NCBI GenBank assembly: GCA_046729895.1
Contig: JBKPHP010000065.1
Coordinates: 1 to 20,500 of the forward strand
Direction: 5' to 3'
From: DASXBA01 sp046729895
GTDB taxonomy: Bacteria; Actinomycetota; Thermoleophilia; Solirubrobacterales; Thermoleophilaceae
DNA length: 20,500 bases
Positions 13,775-20,500 of the stretch are shown piece after piece. The notes below the pieces were generated by a model. It searched no databases. It was not told where the DNA came from and worked only from the letters and a program-made list of their open reading frames with translations. The position numbers were made by a program, and so were the translations under genes. Positions within the stretch are counted from its first letter, which is position 1; each line of letters opens with the position of its first letter.

Positions 13775-15435
13775 CTGACGGAACGCTTCGCGTCCTGCCT
13801 CTGGGCGGGCTCGGCGAGATCGGCAAGAACATGACCGTCGTCGAGTACGACGGGCGGATCGTGGTCGTGGACACTGGGCTGATGTTCCCGGCGCCGGACC
13901 AGCTTGGAATCGATCTCGTGTTGCCGGACTTCAGCTACCTGCGGGAGCGCGCCGCCGACATCGAGGCGGTCATCCTGACGCACGCCCACGAGGACCACGT
14001 CGGCGCGCTGCCGTTCCTGCTCCGCGAGCTTCCCGACGCCCCGCCCGTCTACGGGGGCCCGCTGACGGTGGCGATGACCCGCTCCAAGCTCGACGAGCAC
14101 CGCCTCGAGGACGTGCCGCTGCAGGACGTGCTGGCCACCCAGCGCTTCGGGGCGGGGCCGTTCTCGGCGGAGATGGTGAAGATGGCGCATTCGATCCCGG
14201 ACGCCTTCGCCGTGGCGCTCACATGCGAGCTCGGGACCACGCTGGTCACCGGCGACTACAAGTTCGACCAGACGCCCGTCGACGGGGCGCCCACCGACGT
14301 CTCACGGCTGGCGGAGCTCGGGCGCGACGGGCTTTTGCTGCTCTGCGGCGACTCGACGAACGCCGACCGCGGCGGCATGTCGCCCTCGGAGTCTTCGGTG
14401 GGACCGAAGCTCGAAGAGGTGTTCGCGCGCTGCCCGGGGCGAATCATCGTCACATGCTTCGCCTCCAACATCCACCGAGTTCAGCAGGTGGTCGACGCGG
14501 CTGCCCAGCTCGACCGCAAGGTGTCCCTGGTCGGGCGCTCGATGCGAAAGAACGTGAACATCGGCCGACAGCTCGGGCACATCAACATCCCGGAGGGGCT
14601 CCTGGTGGGCGCCAAGGAGATCGAAGACTTCCCCGACCAGCGCCTGGTCGTCATCTCGACGGGGAGCCAGGGCGAGCCACTGTCGGCCGTCAGACGGATG
14701 GCGCACCTCGACCACCCGAACGTGGCGCTCCACGAGGGCGACACCGTGATCTTCTCTGCCCGGCCTATCCCGGGGAACGAGCGGGCCGTCAACGAGACGA
14801 TCGACCGCATCTACCAGCTCGGGGCGGACGTCATAACCCCGAGCGACGCGCCGATCCACGCCTCGGGCCACGGCTACACCGAGGAGCTGAAGCTGATGAT
14901 CAACCTGACCCACCCCCGCTACGTGATGCCCGTGCACGGCGACCACCGGCGCATGAGGTTGCACGCGGAGCTGGCGAGGGCCGTGGGCATGGCTCCGGAA
15001 GACGTGTTTCGTGGCGAGAACGGCCTCCCGCTCGAGATCGATCGCCGGGGCGCGGGCTTTGGCGAGCGCGAGCAGGCCGGGATGATCTTCGTGGACGGCG
15101 TCGACATCGGCGACTCCGGCGACGTGGCGCTTCGCGACCGCCGCATGCTGTCGGCGGACGGCATCTTCATCGTCGTGGCCACCGTCTCCGAGCAGGACGG
15201 CCGCTCGGTGGTGCCTCCTGAGGTGATCTTCCGCGGCGTGCCGTTCCTCGAGCAGACCGATGGCCTGGTGGAGGAGATCAGGGGTGCCGTGGAGGACTCG
15301 CTGGCGCGCTCTGCCGCCGAGGAGATCCGCGAGATCGACCTCCTCCAGAGTCACCTCCACGACGACGTGGCGGAGTTCGTCTACGAGCGGCTCAGGCGCC
15401 GGCCGATGGTGCTGCCCGTAGTAGTCGAGGTGTAG
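13771..15435 (+). CDS. rnj: Ribonuclease J
   Basis: A metallo-beta-lactamase/beta-CASP ribonuclease with 5'-3' exo- and endonuclease activity in characterised homologues, acting in mRNA decay and rRNA maturation. The 554 residues include the zinc motif H71-A-H73-E-D75-H76, His140 and Asp162 (GDYKFDQ). The beta-CASP part has CGDSTNADRGGMSPSE, CFASNIHRVQ, STGSQGEP and the HASGHGYTEE block, then MPVHGDHRR. A C-terminal domain ends in RRRPMVLPVVVEV. The start is TTG 13771, overlapping the dapA stop; the first methionine (residue 21) would remove the conserved LPLGGLGEIGKN opening. The gene stops only 7 nt from the convergent histidine kinase stop. Confidence 0.96.
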   Translation: MTDGTLRVLPLGGLGEIGKNMTVVEYDGRIVVVDTGLMFPAPDQLGIDLVLPDFSYLRERAADIEAVILTHAHEDHVGALPFLLRELPDAPPVYGGPLTVAMTRSKLDEHRLEDVPLQDVLATQRFGAGPFSAEMVKMAHSIPDAFAVALTCELGTTLVTGDYKFDQTPVDGAPTDVSRLAELGRDGLLLLCGDSTNADRGGMSPSESSVGPKLEEVFARCPGRIIVTCFASNIHRVQQVVDAAAQLDRKVSLVGRSMRKNVNIGRQLGHINIPEGLLVGAKEIEDFPDQRLVVISTGSQGEPLSAVRRMAHLDHPNVALHEGDTVIFSARPIPGNERAVNETIDRIYQLGADVITPSDAPIHASGHGYTEELKLMINLTHPRYVMPVHGDHRRMRLHAELARAVGMAPEDVFRGENGLPLEIDRRGAGFGEREQAGMIFVDGVDIGDSGDVALRDRRMLSADGIFIVVATVSEQDGRSVVPPEVIFRGVPFLEQTDGLVEEIRGAVEDSLARSAAEEIREIDLLQSHLHDDVAEFVYERLRRRPMVLPVVVEV

Positions 15436-15442
15436 GCGGCGA

Positions 15443-16912
15443 TCAGGCGCGCTGTCGCCGGACGGGCACGCCCCCTCGGTCGGCCTCCACCGGCGCGCCG
15501 AGGGGGAGCCGCACCACGAAGCGGGCTCCCCCGGACGCGGCGTCGCTCAGCTCCACGGACCCGTGGTGCGCGTCGGCCACCGCTCGCACGATCGCCAGGC
15601 CGAGGCCGCTCCCGCTCCGGGCCGGACTGACGTCGCCGGCGGCCGCCCCGTGGGCAAAGCGCTCGAACACCCGCTCTCGCAGCTCGGCGGGGATGCCCGG
15701 GCCCCTGTCGGCGACCTCGAGCACCGCGGCGTCGTTCTCGACATGCACTGAGACGGTCACCGGCGTGCCCTGGGGGGTGTGGATCAGGGCGTTCTCGATC
15801 AGGTTCAGGGCCAGGCGGTGGAGGTCGTCGGAGGCCCCCCGGACAGGTACCGGCTGTGGCGCGTCGAGGGCGACCTGATTTTCAGCCCCCAGCGGCGCGG
15901 ACTCGGCGACCGCCTCGCGGGCGATCGCGGACAGGTCCAACGACCGAACCGGGGCCTCCCGGCCGGCGTCGGCGCGCGCCAGCAGCAGCAGGTCCGCCAC
16001 GAGCCTCCGCATGCGGCGCGACGAGCGCAGCGCCGAGCCGGCTATCTCCTGCTGCTCGCCCTGAAGCTCCGTCTCGAGCAGTTCCAGGTTGGCCAGGATG
16101 CTGGTGAGGGGTGTGCGCAGCTCGTGGGAGGCGTCGGCGACGAACTCCCGCTGGCGGGACAGGGCCGCCTCGGTCTCGGTACGTGCCGAGCCCAGCTCGC
16201 GCAGCATGTCCTCCAGCGTGTCGGCGAGCTCCGCCACCTCGTCTCGCGCCACGGGCTTCGGGAGTGCGACGTCCGGGTCACGGGTCCGAGCCACCTCCCG
16301 GGTGGCCCGGGTCAACCCGGCGATGGGCCGCATCGCGCGGCGCGCGACGAGGAAGCCCGCCAGGAAGGCGAGTCCGGTTCCGCCCAGAACGCCGAAGGCG
16401 AGGAACAGCCGGATCTTGGCGATCGTCGTGGATAGGTTGCGTTCGGGCTTCGCGTACTGCAGGTAGCCGACGACGGCGTTCTGTGACCCGAACTGGAAGG
16501 GATTCGGCTCGGGCAGGTCCCCTCCGAACACCGGGCGCGTGGCCACGTGGTATCCACCGACGTCGGCAACGCCCTCAGAGGCCGGGGCCGGGGGCGCCGC
16601 CGCCGTGGATGCGACGACGTTTCCGGTGCGGCCGAGGAGCCGGATCTGCGCGCCGCCGGCCGAGGCGGCGCGGAGCACCTCGAGGGCGTGCTCGGGGCCG
16701 CCACCCTGGCGTTGCGCGATCTGCTGCAGATCGGCCGCGGTCGCGCGCAGCTCGTTGTCGAAGCTCCCGCTCACCCGGCGCTCGGCCACGGTGCCGACCA
16801 CCACCGCGAAGAGGAGCAGGATCACGAACGTGAGCCCGGCGGACACGAGGGCGAGCTTCAGCCTGACGGGCAGTCGCAGCCGCAGGCTGTTCAGGGCGCC
16901 TGCCGGGCTCAT
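15443..16912 (-). CDS. Membrane sensor histidine kinase
   Basis: A 489-residue kinase of the OmpR/EnvZ-type class. TM1 is about residues 18-41, the extracytoplasmic sensor about 42-167, and TM2 about 168-190. A HAMP linker follows, then a HisKA dimerisation domain with the phosphorylated His263 in DASHELRTPL. The ATPase domain has the N-box NLIENA (370-375), DRGPGIP (402-408) and GSGLGLA (434-440). All catalytic boxes are intact. The extracytoplasmic domain has no motif I recognise, so the stimulus is unknown. The ATG overlaps the stop of the upstream response regulator (ATGA), showing a coupled two-gene operon. It resembles MprB/TcrY-type actinobacterial kinases in layout only. Confidence 0.93.
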   Translation of the reverse strand: MSPAGALNSLRLRLPVRLKLALVSAGLTFVILLLFAVVVGTVAERRVSGSFDNELRATAADLQQIAQRQGGGPEHALEVLRAASAGGAQIRLLGRTGNVVASTAAAPPAPASEGVADVGGYHVATRPVFGGDLPEPNPFQFGSQNAVVGYLQYAKPERNLSTTIAKIRLFLAFGVLGGTGLAFLAGFLVARRAMRPIAGLTRATREVARTRDPDVALPKPVARDEVAELADTLEDMLRELGSARTETEAALSRQREFVADASHELRTPLTSILANLELLETELQGEQQEIAGSALRSSRRMRRLVADLLLLARADAGREAPVRSLDLSAIAREAVAESAPLGAENQVALDAPQPVPVRGASDDLHRLALNLIENALIHTPQGTPVTVSVHVENDAAVLEVADRGPGIPAELRERVFERFAHGAAAGDVSPARSGSGLGLAIVRAVADAHHGSVELSDAASGGARFVVRLPLGAPVEADRGGVPVRRQRA

Positions 16913-17589
16913 GACTCCCTCAGCACGTAGCCCGCGCCTCGGACCGTGTGGAGCACCCGCGGCTCGCCTTCCGCCTCGAGCTTGCGGCGCAGGTTGGAGA
17001 CGAAAACGTCGATCGTGTTCGTCTCCGCGAACGGGTGATAGCCCCAGACGTCGTCCAGCAGCGCCTGGCGCGAGACCACGAGTCGCTCGTTTCGCATCAG
17101 GTACTCGAGCAGCTCGAACTCACGGGAGGTCAGCTCGATCCACCGTCCTCCCCGACGAACCTCGCGGGTGTCCGGGTTGAGGGTCAGGTCGCCGGCGACC
17201 AGAGAGGCGCTGCCCCGGGGCGGGCGCCGGCGCAGCAGCGCGCGCGTCCGTGCGAGCAGCTCGTCGCGCTCGAAGGGCTTGACCAGATAGTCGTCCGCTC
17301 CGGAGTCGAGCCCCTCCACGCGCGAGTCGAGAGCGTCCCGCGCCGTGAGCACCAGGATCGGCACGTCGCCATCCGCTCGCAGCCTGCGGCAGACCTCGAC
17401 CCCGTCGAGCTTTGGCAGTCCCAGGTCGAGCACCACGGCGTCGGGCTCGAACACCGCGGCCTGCGCGAGCGCGGCCTCCCCGTCGCCCGCCACCCGGACC
17501 TCGTAGCCCTCCTTGTCCAAGGAGCGCCGCAGGACTCCTGCGATGTCGATGTCGTCTTCGACGACCAGCACGCGCGCAGAGCGGGACAT
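16909..17589 (-). CDS. OmpR/PhoB-family response regulator
   Basis: A 226-residue DNA-binding regulator paired with the downstream kinase. The receiver domain (about 1-118) has the acidic pocket EDD (11-13), phospho-acceptor Asp55 in VLDLGLPKLDG, the conserved Thr in LTARDA and Lys104 in VKPF. A winged-helix output domain follows (about 125-226), with LTSREFELLEYLM and the recognition helix region TNTIDVFVSNLRRKL, ending in TVRGAGYVL. ATG 17589 is preferred because VLVVEDD follows at the usual distance; a GTG at 17607 would add six atypical residues. It diverges from ftsK across a 72-nt region. Confidence 0.93.
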   Translation of the reverse strand: MSRSARVLVVEDDIDIAGVLRRSLDKEGYEVRVAGDGEAALAQAAVFEPDAVVLDLGLPKLDGVEVCRRLRADGDVPILVLTARDALDSRVEGLDSGADDYLVKPFERDELLARTRALLRRRPPRGSASLVAGDLTLNPDTREVRRGGRWIELTSREFELLEYLMRNERLVVSRQALLDDVWGYHPFAETNTIDVFVSNLRRKLEAEGEPRVLHTVRGAGYVLRES

Positions 17590-17661
17590 CCCCCAGATGG
17601 TAGGCACCGGACCCTCTCCCAGGCAGGGTTTTTAGGCGCCGCTTAGAAGAACCGATGAGTC
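17590..17661. promoter_or_regulatory. Divergent response regulator / ftsK intergenic region
   Basis: This 72-nt region must hold both promoters. It has an AT-rich core, TTTTTAG (17629-17635), and two TTAG motifs 11 bp apart (17632-17635 and 17643-17646) around GGCGCC. The 11-bp spacing suits a direct-repeat site for an OmpR-family regulator, so autoregulation is possible. On the minus strand the core reads CTAAAAA and could act as a -10 for the regulator gene. ftsK has no clear Shine-Dalgarno sequence. Confidence 0.35.
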
Positions 17662-20061
17662 ATGGCAAGCCGCAGGAGGAGATGCCGCCGCGGCCGGCGG
17701 GCCCGCCGGCTGCTGCCGTCCGTGCGGCTGCCGGCGCTCGAGCAGCACCACCTCGACGTGATCGGACTCGGCCTGGTGGCGCTCGCGGTCTTCTTCGCCA
17801 CCGTTTTCTACCTGGGCTGGGCAGGAGGCGAGGTGGGGGAGGCGATGGCGGACGCGATTCTGTTGCTGTTCGGCGGGGCCGGCTATCTGGCGCCGATCGC
17901 GCTCTTTGCCATCGGCGCGCTGCTGGTGCTTCGCCCGATGCTGCCCAGCGTGCGGCCGTTTCGCGCCGGGGGCATATGCCTCGCGGCGGCGCTCACGCTG
18001 GGACTGGCGGCGGGGTCGCTGGGGCTCGGCCCGGACCACGCCCCGCGCGAGGGCACCTTCGACGGGGCTTACCTGCGCCACCACGGCGGCCTCGTGGGCG
18101 AGGCGCTGTTCTGGGTGACGCGCACCCTGTTCTCCACGGCCGGCGCGCACATCCTGTTCGTCTTCCTGCTCCTGGCGGGGGTGCTGCTCCTCACCGGGGC
18201 CTCCATCGCCGGGGTCCTCCGGGCGACGCGCGAGAGCGTAACCGCCACCACTCGTCGGGTGCGGCGGTCCACCCATGAGTTCGCGGCCGTGCTTTCCGGG
18301 CCGGCCCGAGCGGAGACCCAGCCGACCGAGCAGGCGGAGCCTCCTGCGGAGGCCGACCCGCCCGAGGTGGAGCCCGTGGTGCGGGCCACCCATGTGGAGG
18401 TGCCCCTCCTCGAGGCGGACGAGCCCGAACCCCACCCGTCTCAGGGGCCGGCGGAGGCCGGCGAGCCCCTCGACGAGCCAGCGCCGGAAGAGCCCTACGC
18501 GCGCCCGCCCGAGGAGCCCGAGCACGCCACACACCCACCCGAGGAGGAGCTCACCCCACAAGGTCTGAGACGCTCGGCGGTCACCGAGGCCGACGACGTC
18601 GACTACCCGCTGCCGAAGCCCGGCTTCCTGAAGCGCTCGAACGGCTCCCACAAGCTCGATACCAAGGGCATAGAGCGCGTGGGCTCGCAGCTGATCCAGG
18701 CGCTCGGCCACTTCAGCGTGGAGGCAAAGGTGATCGGCACCGTCACCGGACCCCACGTGACCCGCTATGAGCTGCGCCTGTCGCCCGGGATCAAGATGTC
18801 CAAGGTCGCGCACCTGAAGGACGACCTCGCCTACTCGCTGGCGGCCGAGCACGTGCGAATCCTTGCCCCGATCCCCGGGAAGCAGGCCGTGGGGGTGGAG
18901 GTGCCGAACCGGGTCCGGCGCATGGTCCACCTGGGCGACGTCTTCCAGCCCCCGCCGAAAAGCTGGTCGCCGCTCACGGTCTGGCTCGGGAAGGACATCG
19001 CAGGCAAGGCGATCGGCACAGACCTGGCCAAGCAGCCCCACGTGCTGGTGGCCGGGACAACGGGTTCCGGCAAGTCCGGCTGCATCAACGCGATGCTCTC
19101 GTCGATCCTGCTCCGGGCGACGCCCAACGAGGTGCGGATGGTGCTCGTCGATCCGAAGCGCGTCGAGCTGAACCACTACGAGCAGGTGCCGCACCTGCTT
19201 ACCCCGGTGGTCACGAGCCCTCGGCTTGCCGCCAACGTGCTCGGCAACCTGATCCGCGAGATGGAGGAACGCTACGCGATCATGAGCGAGGCGAAGGCCC
19301 GCAACCTGCCGGAGCTGAACCGCCACCGCCTCGGCCAGGGGGAGCGGCCGCTGCCGTACGTCCTGTGCGTGATCGAGGAGCTGGCCGACCTCATGATGGT
19401 GGCCCCCGCCGAGGTCGAGGACGCGGTTATCCGGCTGGCCCAGAAGTCGCGGGCCATCGGCATCCACCTGCTGCTGGCCACCCAGCGTCCGAGCGCCGAC
19501 GTGATCACGGGGATGATCAAGGCCAACGTCCCGGCGCGGATCGCCTTCGCGGTGGCCTCGCAGACGGACTCGCGCGTGATCCTGGACCAGAACGGCGCGG
19601 AGTCGCTGCTGGGCCAGGGCGACATGCTCTTCCGGCCGGCCGGGGAATCGCGCGCGGCCCGCATCCAGGGCGCCTTCGTCGGCGAGGACGAGATCGAGCG
19701 CCTGACCTCCCACTGGCGCAGCCACGGCGAGCCCGAGCTGCACGAGGAGCTGCTCGAGACGCTCGAGCCGGAGGGCGGCGAGGAAGGGGACGATGACTTC
19801 GACCCCGACCAGGACGACCTGCTCGGCGAGGCGATCCAGACCGTGGTGCAGATGGGGACGGCCTCGACCTCGATGCTCCAGCGCCGGCTGCGGGTCGGCT
19901 ACACGCGTGCCGGCCGCCTGGTCGACATGATGGAGCGGCGGGGGGTGATCTCGGGCTACGAGGGTTCCAAGGCCCGCCAGGTGCTGATCACGGAAGCGGA
20001 CCTGCCGCGGGTATTGGAGTCGCTGTCGGAGCCGAGCGGCGCGGCCGTCCTGGACGAATAG
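17662..20061 (+). CDS. ftsK: DNA translocase FtsK/SpoIIIE
   Basis: A membrane-anchored hexameric DNA pump that clears chromosome termini from the division septum. The 799 residues show an Arg-rich N-terminus and about four transmembrane segments (near 32-53, 63-90, 103-121, 162-186). An acidic, Pro-rich linker follows (about 215-305). The motor has Walker A GTTGSGKS (465-472) and a Walker B region reading VIEELADLMM (570-579), where the more usual Asp is Glu572. LLATQRPSADVITGMIKANV is conserved. A C-terminal gamma winged helix (about 725-790, TSMLQRRLRVGYTRAGRLVD) would read polar DNA sequences. ATG 17662 is chosen; a GTG at residue 21 is a less likely alternative. A competing ATG at 17655 is in another frame. 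Confidence 0.95.
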   Translation: MASRRRRCRRGRRARRLLPSVRLPALEQHHLDVIGLGLVALAVFFATVFYLGWAGGEVGEAMADAILLLFGGAGYLAPIALFAIGALLVLRPMLPSVRPFRAGGICLAAALTLGLAAGSLGLGPDHAPREGTFDGAYLRHHGGLVGEALFWVTRTLFSTAGAHILFVFLLLAGVLLLTGASIAGVLRATRESVTATTRRVRRSTHEFAAVLSGPARAETQPTEQAEPPAEADPPEVEPVVRATHVEVPLLEADEPEPHPSQGPAEAGEPLDEPAPEEPYARPPEEPEHATHPPEEELTPQGLRRSAVTEADDVDYPLPKPGFLKRSNGSHKLDTKGIERVGSQLIQALGHFSVEAKVIGTVTGPHVTRYELRLSPGIKMSKVAHLKDDLAYSLAAEHVRILAPIPGKQAVGVEVPNRVRRMVHLGDVFQPPPKSWSPLTVWLGKDIAGKAIGTDLAKQPHVLVAGTTGSGKSGCINAMLSSILLRATPNEVRMVLVDPKRVELNHYEQVPHLLTPVVTSPRLAANVLGNLIREMEERYAIMSEAKARNLPELNRHRLGQGERPLPYVLCVIEELADLMMVAPAEVEDAVIRLAQKSRAIGIHLLLATQRPSADVITGMIKANVPARIAFAVASQTDSRVILDQNGAESLLGQGDMLFRPAGESRAARIQGAFVGEDEIERLTSHWRSHGEPELHEELLETLEPEGGEEGDDDFDPDQDDLLGEAIQTVVQMGTASTSMLQRRLRVGYTRAGRLVDMMERRGVISGYEGSKARQVLITEADLPRVLESLSEPSGAAVLDE

Positions 20062-20139
20062 CCCACGAACCGGGCGTTGCCGGTCCCGCCACGGCGCCGC
20101 GCGCCTTCGTCCGGCCGGCCGTAAGCCAAAATAGCTCCC
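20062..20139 (+). promoter_or_regulatory. Intergenic region upstream of the RodZ-like gene
   Basis: This 78-nt spacer follows ftsK. An A-rich patch CAAAATAG (20127-20134), unusual in this GC-rich sequence, lies 5 nt before the GTG and could be part of a -10 region for a near-leaderless mRNA. No -35, Shine-Dalgarno or terminator hairpin is convincing. Confidence 0.2.
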
Positions 20140-20500
20140 GTGCCCACCATCGGCGAGACGCTCCGCCAGGCGCGCATGCGCCAGCACCTCGATATCGCCG
20201 ACGTGGAGTCCCGAACCAAGATCCGGGCCAAGTACCTTCGCGCGCTCGAGAACGAGGAGTTCGGGCTCTTGCCGGGCTCCACGTTCGTCAGGACCTTCCT
20301 GCGTACGTACGCGGAAGTGCTCGGGCTTGACCCACACCGGCTGGTGGAGGAGTACCGGACGAACTACGAGCCGCGTGACGAGCTCGACCTGCAGCCCCTG
20401 GGCGGCGCGCCGGCGGCCGCCGGCGCGCGCGAGCGCCCCGGCCGTCCGCGGCGGCCGGGCCGTCCCAGCCCACTGGCCATCACGGCCGGCGGGATCGTGG
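20140..20500 (+). CDS. RodZ-like helix-turn-helix protein (3'-truncated by window edge)
   Basis: GTG 20140 opens a frame that stays open to the window end (120 codons visible). The N-terminal helix-turn-helix of the RodZ/HTH_25 type reads TIGETLRQARMRQHLDIADV (3-22), then TKIRAKYLRALENEEFGLLP and a GSTFVRTFLRTYAEVLGLDP segment, the family's usual signature. A Pro/Arg-rich linker follows, and the last visible residues (LAITAGGIV) look like the start of a transmembrane helix, as expected for RodZ. Homologues link MreB to the membrane in rod-shaped cells; in actinobacteria the role is less clear. The gene sits directly after ftsK, a common actinobacterial order. The C-terminal domain lies outside the window. 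Confidence 0.85.
   Translation, partial: MPTIGETLRQARMRQHLDIADVESRTKIRAKYLRALENEEFGLLPGSTFVRTFLRTYAEVLGLDPHRLVEEYRTNYEPRDELDLQPLGGAPAAAGARERPGRPRRPGRPSPLAITAGGIV

Noticed and set aside
17611..17633. A hairpin followed by TTTTT on the plus strand (ACCCT/AGGGT)
   Set aside because: The stem is only 5 bp with a 9-nt loop, and it lies upstream of ftsK where a plus-strand terminator would have no upstream plus-strand gene to stop. The T-tract is better explained as promoter AT content.
17655..18278. ATG at 17655 opening a 207-codon frame over the start of ftsK
   Set aside because: The product is Arg/Ala/Gly low complexity; the overlapping frame from 17662 encodes FtsK transmembrane segments in the expected order.
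17632..20337. A 901-codon minus-strand open frame antisense to ftsK
   Set aside because: It mirrors the codon bias of ftsK, has a low-complexity His/Arg/Leu/Gly-rich product with no recognisable domain, and overlaps two well-supported plus-strand genes. Long antisense frames are expected in DNA this GC-rich.

Overview
The window is GC-rich, densely packed bacterial chromosome. Gene content and order point to an actinobacterium: infB-DUF503-rbfA-nrnA-truB-ribF-rpsO, then pnp and an M16 peptidase, dapB, dapA-RNase J, an OmpR-type two-component pair, and FtsK followed by a RodZ-like gene. GTG and TTG starts are frequent, and 1-4 base stop/start overlaps are the rule. A deep-branching class such as Thermoleophilia (Solirubrobacterales) is my best guess. 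It is an inference from protein character and was not tested by any search.

Layout. Positions 1-6578 (+) carry a translation and RNA-modification operon: IF-2 (5' end missing), a DUF503 protein, RbfA, the DHH/DHHA1 phosphoesterase NrnA, pseudouridine synthase TruB, FAD synthetase RibF and ribosomal protein S15. A peroxiredoxin and a cytoplasmic DsbA-like thioredoxin-fold protein follow in overlapping frames. A lone minus-strand alpha/beta-hydrolase-fold gene (6556-7347) has lost the usual catalytic residues. Positions 7464-11685 (+) carry polynucleotide phosphorylase, an M16 zinc peptidase and dihydrodipicolinate reductase. A poorly coding gap of about 370 bases holds a striking nested palindrome and one doubtful 56-codon ORF. 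A DUF3052-like gene (-) then faces away from an operon (+) of a small Pro/Glu-rich protein, dapA and RNase J. A response regulator/histidine kinase pair (-) converges on RNase J and diverges from ftsK (+). The window closes inside a RodZ-like helix-turn-helix gene.

Functional themes are translation initiation and ribosome maturation (IF-2, RbfA, S15, TruB), RNA decay (NrnA, PNPase, RNase J), lysine/diaminopimelate synthesis (DapA, DapB), cell division and shape (FtsK, RodZ-like), thiol redox, and envelope signalling.

The gene content is mostly housekeeping, and I see no phage, insertion sequence, CRISPR array, RNA gene or defence system. The most unusual signals are non-coding. The first is a family of three inverted arrays of 7-bp units (TCGCYRG type) at the infB/DUF503, ribF/rpsO and pnp/M16 junctions; two of them contain the upstream stop codon. 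The second is a 51-bp nested palindrome that can fold either as a rod or as a three-way junction, between convergent dapB and DUF3052. On the protein side, the degenerate alpha/beta hydrolase and the small protein ahead of dapA are the least explained.
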